Shown piece after piece: positions 14,859 through 21,864 of a stretch of 26,185 bases of DNA. Below the pieces are notes generated by a model. The model ran no database searches and was not told the origin of the DNA. It saw only the letters and a list, made by a program, of their open reading frames with translations. Position 1 is the first letter of the stretch; each line of letters starts with the position of its first letter. The stretch covers positions 1-26,185 of the forward strand of contig CAZAKZ010000078.1 in the NCBI GenBank assembly GCA_964485695.1. The letters run 5' to 3'. The DNA is from CAZAKZ01 sp964485695 (GTDB lineage: Bacteria > Planctomycetota > JAFGQW01). Both the position numbers and the translations under genes were made by a program.

Positions 14859-17264
14859 GTGATGGAATTGCATCCCGATCAGGAGCACAAAACACCTGAC
14901 GGCCGTGATACCCACACGCAGGTCATGGAACTCCTGACCTGTTTCCTGAAGGTTGTCCGGTTCCTGAAGCTGTACCCTCCGATGCACCCCTTCATCTCGA
15001 AAGCATTCGAGGACCTCCGTGTCTGTCGAAAACACACCCGTGAATCACGGCTGGAACTGGGGTATGACGCTCAGTCCGGTTCCGTCCTCGTGGATGGAAT
15101 CGAAGCCTTCAGGTCCCCGACATCGCTTCATGCCTTGCAAACCTACCTGGCCGAGAAGAGAATCGACGGCTTCGCCATCAGCCGCGAAACCGATTTCAGT
15201 GAACTCCGTGACCTGGCTGTTCTGCTCTCTCGACCGAGGGAAGAAGTCCTGGAAAACAACGCCCTCAAGCCGATCCACGTCATCGGTCTCAAGGGAATCC
15301 GTCTGGTCAGGAGCTGGATACAGGCCACGGGGGATCCCAATGACCCGGTGGGTCCTGGATCGGGAACCCGGTCCAGACTCTCTCGAGTTCTGGACCGGGC
15401 CCTGCCCGATGGGATCGGTTCCTCGGCTGCCCCGGACAACAAGGTGGTCGGATTCCTGCTGGAACCACAGGAGAACGCCGGAGGATCGGCTCCCATATTC
15501 GACGTCGGCTCTTCCCTGAACGATCAGCCGGATTCCCTCGCCCAGGGGGTGGCCCTGGCCGTCAATCAGATCCTCATGGGTGCGGAGAATCCCTCCGCAC
15601 AGGAGCTCCTGAGCGCGTTTTCCTACTGCCTGGAAAAACTCGTGACGGCTCTACTGGACGAAGAAGGGGGCGGCTACAGGGACACCGAGACGGCCATGCG
15701 TCGGATCCTGGCCCCGTTCGACCGGGAATTCACACGCAAGATGCTTCCCGAGGGTCCCGACGGTCAAATCAAACTGGATCGTCTCTTCCGCCGGTTCTCC
15801 TCGTCCCTGAAGCTCCGGGTCCTCAAGGAAGAGCTCGGCGACGAGGCCCTGGATCACGCCACCTTCCGATCCATGCTGGATACATTCACCTCCAGCGAAG
15901 AGGAAGAAGACGAGCTCCTGAACGCGCTCACCCGATCCATCTCGGAAGACCGCCGCTTCGAGACGTCCTGCGATCGTGTCGCCCGGGTCATCGGCCTCGG
16001 CCCCCGCACTCAACGGCGCCGAGGGGTGGTTCTGGCCCTGGAACCGCACCCCGACGAGGGCCGCCGCCTCCGTCTCCACCTCCAGCACGAGGATCTGGAG
16101 ATCCATCTCCTGACCGATGGAGAGAAACTCCTCGGCGAGGTGGAACGGCTGAATCCGGATGTCATTCTCATGAATCCCGAGCTGCGGGGTATCCAGGGGA
16201 TGCAGCTCATATCCCGGCTTCGTCGCTCGAGCCACCGGACCCGGCCCGTTCCGTTGATCCTCTACTCCGAGGACAGCACATTCCAGCACGACTTCGAGGT
16301 GGTGGCCTATCCGGAGCATCACTTCATTCTGAAGAAAGAAGGGGAAGCCGAGGTGATCCGGTGCATCAACCAGATTCTGAAGACCTCGCCCTCATTCGGT
16401 ACCCGAGCCCCGGCTGGAATCAGGGGGGGGTATCGACCGAACCGGAGTATTGCAAACCAGCACTTCTTCGTGGCCAACTTCGAGATTCTGACCTACCACC
16501 AATCAACCTCCCTGGAGAACATGGTCTTCTTCGACATCCTTCCTCTCGACGATACCCGCACCGGGATCCTCTTGGCCGAGGGTTTCCGCAAGGGGACCGC
16601 CGATGAACAGGTGGGCAAGGATATCCGGGAGCAGATGCGGGCATTGCTCGTCTCCAGTGTCAGCCCCAGCAGTCTGATCAGCGAACTGAACGCCCTCTTC
16701 TACGAGAAATTCAGGGGGAAACCCCTCATCACGGCCCAGGCACTCGTGCTGGATTCCGACACCGGTACCATCACCAGTTGCCTGGCTGGGGGAATGAAGC
16801 CGCTTCGGCTGAGCGCCACCGGAGACGTGGATGAAATTGCACTTCCTACGGGGATCGTTCTGGGATTCTCCCGCAGTCAGGTCTTTGAATCCAGCCTCCG
16901 GGAGATGAGGCTTCCGGTTGCCGCAGGCGAAACGTTGCTCATCAGTTCCTACGGCCTGGCCACAGCCCTCGGAGACGGCCAGGAAACCCAGGCCCTTGCT
17001 GAGATCCGCCGCGAGGTGGCCCGGACCTTCCTCGAAAATCCCTGTTCGTCCTCTCCCCTCCTCAAGGCCCAGGACCGGCTCAAAGACCGTATCGCCGTGA
17101 TGGCAAGCGTCCCCATGGATCGAGCGGCCATCTGGATCCGCCGCCTTCAGGAAAAACCGGACTCGACCGGCCTGCCGACCGCCCGGTCGGACCTCCTCGA
17201 AAAGTTCCACTCGAATTCCAGCTGCAATCACGGTTTGCATCCCTCCCAGCGGCATGATATATGA
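14859..17264 (+). CDS. Signalling protein with degenerate receiver and SpoIIE/PP2C-like domains
   Basis: An 801-residue cytoplasmic protein. Residues 20-150 (with FLKLYPPMHPFI, LELGYDAQSGSVLVDG, GFAISRETDFSELRDLAVLL) match a domain often placed ahead of signalling outputs in delta-proteobacteria and PVC bacteria. Residues 225-370 are helical. Residues 388-508 form a receiver-like fold, but the phospho-acceptor Asp is Asn (LMNP, N439) and the acidic pair is EP. Lys in ILKKEGE is kept. Residues 535-735 look like a SpoIIE-type PP2C phosphatase (FFDILPLDD, GILLAEGFRKG, LISSYGL). The usual metal ligands are changed: AEGF replaces ADVSG and SSYG replaces YTDG. So both domains keep the fold but probably lack chemistry and act as switches or scaffolds (inference). 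Start: GTG at 14859 or ATG at 14862, with GAGGG 5-8 nt upstream. Its stop overlaps the next ATG by 4 bases. Confidence 0.9.
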   Translation: MMELHPDQEHKTPDGRDTHTQVMELLTCFLKVVRFLKLYPPMHPFISKAFEDLRVCRKHTRESRLELGYDAQSGSVLVDGIEAFRSPTSLHALQTYLAEKRIDGFAISRETDFSELRDLAVLLSRPREEVLENNALKPIHVIGLKGIRLVRSWIQATGDPNDPVGPGSGTRSRLSRVLDRALPDGIGSSAAPDNKVVGFLLEPQENAGGSAPIFDVGSSLNDQPDSLAQGVALAVNQILMGAENPSAQELLSAFSYCLEKLVTALLDEEGGGYRDTETAMRRILAPFDREFTRKMLPEGPDGQIKLDRLFRRFSSSLKLRVLKEELGDEALDHATFRSMLDTFTSSEEEEDELLNALTRSISEDRRFETSCDRVARVIGLGPRTQRRRGVVLALEPHPDEGRRLRLHLQHEDLEIHLLTDGEKLLGEVERLNPDVILMNPELRGIQGMQLISRLRRSSHRTRPVPLILYSEDSTFQHDFEVVAYPEHHFILKKEGEAEVIRCINQILKTSPSFGTRAPAGIRGGYRPNRSIANQHFFVANFEILTYHQSTSLENMVFFDILPLDDTRTGILLAEGFRKGTADEQVGKDIREQMRALLVSSVSPSSLISELNALFYEKFRGKPLITAQALVLDSDTGTITSCLAGGMKPLRLSATGDVDEIALPTGIVLGFSRSQVFESSLREMRLPVAAGETLLISSYGLATALGDGQETQALAEIRREVARTFLENPCSSSPLLKAQDRLKDRIAVMASVPMDRAAIWIRRLQEKPDSTGLPTARSDLLEKFHSNSSCNHGLHPSQRHDI

Positions 17265-17770
17265 AGTGGAGCCGGGAGTGGGACCCCGGTAGCCCGATCA
17301 CCCCGCCGGGTCCCGAGTCCGAGACAACAGGAGTGGAATTGGATCCAAACACCCCCTGGTACGGGGAAGGCCTGAACTTCGAGTGCAATCAGTGCGGAAC
17401 GTGCTGCACGGGAAAGCCGGGATGCATATGGTTGACCCCGGGGGAAGCGATGGGCATCGCCCTGCACCGCGGCCTCTCCCTCGAGGACTTCAGCCGGCAA
17501 AACCTGAGAACCGTCCACGGCCGCCTGAGCCTCCTGGAGAGACGAAACGGGGATTGCATCCTGTTCGACAGTGAGAACAGGGTATGCTCGATCTACCCCC
17601 ATCGACCCACCCAGTGCCGGTCCTATCCATTCTGGCCCTGTATCACAGAATCCAGGAAAACGTGGGAGGAGGAGGCACGGCTGTGCCCGGGAATCGGAGG
17701 GCCCCGGCGGATCCCGGACTCCGTCATCCGGGCGTATCAAGCAGACTGGACCAGCCGCCTGAAGCCATGA
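17261..17770 (+). CDS. YkgJ-family cysteine cluster protein
   Basis: A 169-residue protein with the signature of the YkgJ/CxxCxxCC family. FECNQCGTCCTGKPG (about 40-54) comes first, then GDCILFD and VCSIYPHRPTQCRSYPFWP (about 107-125), and a closing LCPGIGG. These eight or more cysteines probably bind a metal or an iron-sulfur cluster; biochemical roles in the family are largely unknown. Its ATG overlaps the TGA of the receiver/phosphatase-like gene (ATGA), and its own TGA overlaps the next ATG in the same way, so three products are translationally coupled. The first 35 residues are polar and Pro-rich. Length fits the family. Confidence 0.93.
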   Translation: MKWSREWDPGSPITPPGPESETTGVELDPNTPWYGEGLNFECNQCGTCCTGKPGCIWLTPGEAMGIALHRGLSLEDFSRQNLRTVHGRLSLLERRNGDCILFDSENRVCSIYPHRPTQCRSYPFWPCITESRKTWEEEARLCPGIGGPRRIPDSVIRAYQADWTSRLKP

Positions 17771-18180
17771 CGACCCGGATCGAATACGAGAGATTGACCA
17801 CCCTGTACGAGGTCCTGGACAGGCGCATCCATGCCGCCGGACCGATATGCTCCCGGTCCGGGGACTGCTGTGATTTTCCCGGATCCGGCCACATCCTGTT
17901 TGCCACACGGCTGGAGGTCGAACTCATCCTGGACCGCATTCTCCCCCCGCCCCCGGAACAGGAGGGCTGGTGTCCCTTCTTCCGGAACCGGCTGTGCACG
18001 CTGCGGGCACTACGCCCTGTCGGTTGCCGGATATACTATTGTGATCCGGATTACCGCGATCATCGGATGAATGAAATATCGCAGTGGGCCCACGGCGAGA
18101 TCCGGAAGATCCACGACGATCTCCGCCTCCCGTACGGCTATACCCCGTTCCTGGACCAGTTGAATCCTCTACCCAGATGA
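17767..18180 (+). CDS. Second cysteine-cluster (YkgJ-like) protein
   Basis: A 137-residue protein starting at the ATG that overlaps the previous stop (ATGA). It has ICSRSGDCCDF near residue 30 and then GWCPFFRNRLCTLRALRPVGCRIYYC (in parts, about 69-94), the same order of cysteine groups and the RPxxCR motif as its neighbour. The first CxxC pair is reduced to C-x5-CC, and the C-terminal closing cysteine motif is missing. It is a shorter divergent relative, perhaps an old duplication, although the two share little outside the cysteines. An open frame runs upstream to 17584, but that part lies inside the previous gene. It may form a heteromeric metal-binding partner with the first protein (inference). 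Confidence 0.85.
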   Translation: MTTRIEYERLTTLYEVLDRRIHAAGPICSRSGDCCDFPGSGHILFATRLEVELILDRILPPPPEQEGWCPFFRNRLCTLRALRPVGCRIYYCDPDYRDHRMNEISQWAHGEIRKIHDDLRLPYGYTPFLDQLNPLPR

Positions 18181-18190
18181 GGGAGGTCCC

Positions 18191-19744
18191 TTGCGCCGAT
18201 TGACCCTGTGGCCGCTACTTCCGGCGGCAGTTCTCGCGGCCGGCCTCACCTGGTACCTCCACCAGGAGTTCGACAAGGCCGGCCATGTAGGATTCCCGCT
18301 GGACGATACCTGGATCCACCTCACCCTCGCCAGTAACCTGACCGAGGGCCGGGGATTCGCCGTCAATCCAGGCGACCCGGTCGGCGCGAGCACCGCTCCC
18401 CTCTGGACAGTGCTTCTTGTGCCGATCCTGACGATCTTCGGTCCCTCCCCCGCGGCCCTCAAGGTTCTCGGCATCCTCCTGACTCTCCTCGGCCTGGAAG
18501 GAATCCGCCGCCTCTATCTGGCGCTCCGACCGGGTCGCACCCGAGAGGCCGCGCTGGCCGCTTCCCTGGCCGCCGTGCTTCCTTCCACCCTGTGGGGCGC
18601 TCTCAGCGGCCTGGAAGTTCCACTGGCCATGGCCCTCGTCGCAGCCGCCCTGGTGACCCACTTCAAGTACAGGGGAGCCGGAGGGGGCCGCGGCCTCGTG
18701 GCTCCGTTTCTCATGGGCCTGGCCGCCCTCACCCGGCCCGAGGCCCTGCTCCTCTTCCCCCTGTCTATCCTGGACAGTCCGGAGGGATGGAATCTGCGGC
18801 GACTGATTCCCCGAACCCTGGCCTTCCTCCTCCCCCTCACGCCCGTGGTACTATTCCATCTCTGGGCCCACGGCACCCCCCTCCCCACCACCTTCTATGC
18901 CAAGATACACAACTCTCAGCATCCCGACGGGGGGCAGGGTTTATTCTGGGCCCTTGGTGCGGGACGGTTCGAGGAGGCGGCGAGGCTGGTCTACTTCTGG
19001 CCCTTCCGGCACCTCGCAATGTTCCTGAGCTCCCTGGCGCGTATGAATCCCTTCTGGCTCCTTTTCATTCCGCTGGGCCTGGGATGCTGCTTCTCTTCCG
19101 CCTCCGAGGGCAAGAAAGCGAGGCTCCTGCCTCTCCTGGCCCTCGTGGTCATCCCCTGCGCCATGGGCATCTTCACACCCCGACCCGATGTCGGCGCCGG
19201 AGACCGATATGTTTCCTTTCTGAACCCGGTGGTTGCGGTCCTGGCCATGGCCGGCCTCCGGGCCATCCTGGGACGCCTGCCAGCCTGGATGTCGGGCTTT
19301 CTTCTCGTTCTCACGATTGCAGCCTCGGTCTCGGCCCTGGATCAGGGTGCCCGGTACCATGGTATGAGCGTCAAAAACACCCGCGACATGCACCTTCGCC
19401 TGGCCCACTGGGTCCGGAAGAATCTGCCGCCGGGCTCCACCGCCGCCGTCCACGACATCGGCGCCCTCGGATTCCACGGCGGCCTTCGCCTCCTGGACCT
19501 CGTGGGCATCGCCTCACCGGACCTTCTCGAGCACAAGAGCAAGCCGGAGTCCCTCTACGCCGCCCTGCACCGCCTCCGCCCCGAGTATCTCATCGTGGCG
19601 CCCCACTGGTATCCGGATCTGGTGCGTCACACGGACGTATTCAGTCCGATCCACGAGCAGCGGATCCCCCCCGGGGAAAACCACGTCCTGGCCAGCCCGG
19701 TCATGGTCGTCTTCCGCGCTCGCTGGCCGGCCCAACAGCGTTAA
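18191..19744 (+). CDS. Multi-spanning GT-C-like glycosyltransferase
   Basis: A 517-residue integral membrane protein with roughly 10 helices. After the first helix (about 5-23) comes FPLDDTWIHL, with the Asp pair D38-D39 in the first external loop, the hallmark of GT-C enzymes that take lipid-phosphate sugars. ALSGLEVPLA, LTRPEALLLFPL and the small C-terminal soluble domain with VHDIGALGF and DLVGIASPDLL fit bacterial GT39/mannosyltransferase-like proteins I have seen described. The acceptor is unknown. The start is TTG at 18191 with GGGAGG 4 nt upstream and 10 bp after the previous stop, so it may be in the same transcript as the cysteine-cluster genes. The next gene begins 31 bp after its stop but has its own promoter. 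Confidence 0.88.
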   Translation: MRRLTLWPLLPAAVLAAGLTWYLHQEFDKAGHVGFPLDDTWIHLTLASNLTEGRGFAVNPGDPVGASTAPLWTVLLVPILTIFGPSPAALKVLGILLTLLGLEGIRRLYLALRPGRTREAALAASLAAVLPSTLWGALSGLEVPLAMALVAAALVTHFKYRGAGGGRGLVAPFLMGLAALTRPEALLLFPLSILDSPEGWNLRRLIPRTLAFLLPLTPVVLFHLWAHGTPLPTTFYAKIHNSQHPDGGQGLFWALGAGRFEEAARLVYFWPFRHLAMFLSSLARMNPFWLLFIPLGLGCCFSSASEGKKARLLPLLALVVIPCAMGIFTPRPDVGAGDRYVSFLNPVVAVLAMAGLRAILGRLPAWMSGFLLVLTIAASVSALDQGARYHGMSVKNTRDMHLRLAHWVRKNLPPGSTAAVHDIGALGFHGGLRLLDLVGIASPDLLEHKSKPESLYAALHRLRPEYLIVAPHWYPDLVRHTDVFSPIHEQRIPPGENHVLASPVMVVFRARWPAQQR

Positions 19745-19768
19745 CAGCTTTCAAATTCATGCTATACT
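19741..19768 (+). promoter_or_regulatory. Promoter giving a leaderless or near-leaderless mRNA
   Basis: TTAACA (19741-19746, overlapping the upstream TAA stop) and TATACT (19763-19768) are 16 bp apart, both good matches to the sigma-70 consensus. The ATG at 19776 starts 7 bp past the -10, exactly where transcription should begin. There is no Shine-Dalgarno, so the mRNA probably starts at or next to the ATG. Confidence 0.6.
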
Positions 19769-19775
19769 TCCCTGG

Positions 19776-21806
19776 ATGAACTGCCCCCAGCCACCCGCTT
19801 TGCCCGACCTCGAAATCCGGCCCGGGTATCGGTTCCTGGTTCCCCTGGCACTGGCTCTCCTGGCCGCATCGTGGCTGGCAGCCCTGGACCAGGCGCCCTG
19901 GCTCTGGGGTCTCGCCAGCTTTGCCGGTGCCCGGCTTCCGATCCTGGCCCTCGCCTCCCTGCTCCTCCTCCTCGCTCTGATACCGCCCGTGTCCAGGCTC
20001 GTGGGGCGTGTGTTCCTGGCCACCCCCCTTCCCATGCGGGGGTCCGGTCCGTTCTGGATCGGTCTCGCGACCGTTCCGGTCTTCTTCTTCCTGCGTTCAA
20101 TGATCCTCTATGGCGACTGGAAGCTGGTTCTGGAGCGTCTGTGTCTCGATCTCTACTATCCCTCCAATCTCTGGACCAACTACCTCTTCCGGATCGTCGC
20201 GATCCTCGGTCGCCCCCTTGAACTCCTTGACGACGACGTCATCGCTCTGACATCGGCCCTCTCCGGCGGCGTCTTCGTCGCTTTTTGCCTCCGGCTGTGC
20301 GGCCGCCTCGGCGGCGATGTTCGGCGAGCCCGTCTCCTCTTCTGGTTCACGTTCCTCACCGGATCGACCCTCATCTTCTTCGGCCACCTCGAGGTCTACG
20401 CACCCCTGGCCGCTTGCCTCGTTGTGGTCCTTGACCTGGCCATCCTTGCCCGGGAGGGCCGCATTTCCGTGGGCTTGACCGGACTCATGCTCGGCATCAC
20501 CTTCTGCTTTCACGGATCTGCCGGGCTGTTCCTGCTTCCGCTCCTGGCGGCCATCGCCCTCTGGCACCCGGGCCGTAGACTCAGACAGACGATCCTGACC
20601 TTTCTCGCATTCCTCGCTCCGGTCCTCCTTGCCGGCGCCGTTCTGTTCCTTCTCCACTGGCGGGCGGAACCACCCTCGGATCCGGCCGAGCGCTACGGGA
20701 CCTTTATCGGTGCCGCCGGACAGGGGCTTCTGACGCCACTCTCCAGGACACGGGAGGCACCGGAATCCCTCTACGTCCTGAGTGAATGGACCCACTGGCG
20801 CGATCGATTCAACGTCCTTCTCAGACTTGCGCCCGTGGCCCTGATCCTCGCCATCCCGCCCCTGTTCCGCCGCGGAAGAAAACGGTTCCCCGGGGATCCG
20901 ATCCGGGCCGACATCCACGAGATGCTGCGCCTCTTCATCGCCACCTACCTCGCCTGGATGGCCGTACACAACCTGAGCTATCCCGTCCCTCTGGACTGGG
21001 ATCTCTTCGCCCCCGCTGGATTCCTCCTGGCACTTTTCGCCGTTCTGTCCTCCCGGCGGCCCCACCCGGGGAATGCCGGCGTCCTTCTCGCCCTCTGTAT
21101 GTTCACGGCCCTCCCGTGGTGGCTGACCAATATCCTACCCATCGAGAACAGGGTGGCGGACTCTCACTTCAAGCTGGCCCGGACCTACCAGGCCGTCGGG
21201 AGTCCGGAATCCGAGATCGCCTTCGTCCAACACCTGAAGCACGCCGCCTCCATCGGCCATCGTCCGCATAAAGAAGCCGTCAGGACGTTGAGCGTCTACC
21301 TCGCGTCCAGACGGATACCGGAAGCCGAGGTCTGGCTGCAGAGGGCGGCGGACGGATATCCCCAGGATCCGGACATGCAGGCCAACCTCGGCCTCTGGTA
21401 CTTGTGGAGAAAGAAATACGAAGGAGCGTTGGAACGGATGCGGATCGCCGTGACTCTCGATCCCGGCCATGCGGTGTACCACAGAGACCTGGGAAGGCTA
21501 CTCGACGAGATCCAGAAGTGCGAGGATGCATACCGGCACTTCAGGAAAGCCGCCGACCTGATCCCGGCCGTCCAGGACATCACCGATGAGGCCATCGAGG
21601 CCGCGTGGAAGGTCAACCGGCGAAAAGAGGGTCTGAAGCTCCTGGAACGTCTCCTCGACTACCATCCCCTGGACAAGAAGATCCTGGAGCGGCTCATCGA
21701 GATGAACAAGCAGATCGGCACCCTGGAGGACGCAAAAAAATATCAGAACAGGTTGATCGAGGTATTGAAATGGGAGAAGGAACGGGAGAAAGAAAAAGAG
21801 AAGTAG
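19776..21806 (+). CDS. Multi-spanning membrane protein with C-terminal TPR domain
   Basis: A 676-residue protein. The first 450 or so residues hold about ten membrane helices, with YYPSNLWTNYLFRIVAILGRP and FFGHLEVYAPLAA as the most motif-like loops. The last is close to the FxGHxExY motif seen in bacterial GT-C-like proteins with TPR tails. From about 465 a soluble region has TPR-type helix pairs, for example MQANLGLWYLWRKKYEGALERM and YHRDLGRLLDEIQKCEDAYRHF, then a Lys/Glu tail. No DD motif follows the first helix, so the catalytic assignment is weaker than for its neighbour. A role in building or exporting a glycan together with the upstream gene is likely (inference). Its own promoter places the start codon at the predicted transcription start. 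Confidence 0.87.
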   Translation: MNCPQPPALPDLEIRPGYRFLVPLALALLAASWLAALDQAPWLWGLASFAGARLPILALASLLLLLALIPPVSRLVGRVFLATPLPMRGSGPFWIGLATVPVFFFLRSMILYGDWKLVLERLCLDLYYPSNLWTNYLFRIVAILGRPLELLDDDVIALTSALSGGVFVAFCLRLCGRLGGDVRRARLLFWFTFLTGSTLIFFGHLEVYAPLAACLVVVLDLAILAREGRISVGLTGLMLGITFCFHGSAGLFLLPLLAAIALWHPGRRLRQTILTFLAFLAPVLLAGAVLFLLHWRAEPPSDPAERYGTFIGAAGQGLLTPLSRTREAPESLYVLSEWTHWRDRFNVLLRLAPVALILAIPPLFRRGRKRFPGDPIRADIHEMLRLFIATYLAWMAVHNLSYPVPLDWDLFAPAGFLLALFAVLSSRRPHPGNAGVLLALCMFTALPWWLTNILPIENRVADSHFKLARTYQAVGSPESEIAFVQHLKHAASIGHRPHKEAVRTLSVYLASRRIPEAEVWLQRAADGYPQDPDMQANLGLWYLWRKKYEGALERMRIAVTLDPGHAVYHRDLGRLLDEIQKCEDAYRHFRKAADLIPAVQDITDEAIEAAWKVNRRKEGLKLLERLLDYHPLDKKILERLIEMNKQIGTLEDAKKYQNRLIEVLKWEKEREKEKEK

Positions 21807-21832
21807 ATCCCCTCCCCGGGGGACCGGCCACC

Positions 21833-21854
21833 GGGGCGACCGGCCGATCGCCCC
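21833..21854. terminator. Hairpin between convergent genes
   Basis: GGGGCGA (21833-21839) and TCGCCCC (21848-21854) form a perfect 7-bp stem with an 8-nt loop, in the 58-bp gap between convergent genes. There is no T-run on either strand. Its position suggests a shared terminator or a block against read-through. Confidence 0.4.
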
Positions 21855-21864
21855 AGCAACCGCT

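Noticed and set aside
18592..19779. 395-codon plus-strand frame inside the GT-C-like gene
   Set aside because: A Pro/Gly/Arg-rich shadow; the overlapping frame has clean membrane helices and the DD motif.
20097..21065. 322-codon minus-strand frame opposite the membrane/TPR gene
   Set aside because: It is the antisense of transmembrane helices, giving an E/G/Q-rich product without a domain.
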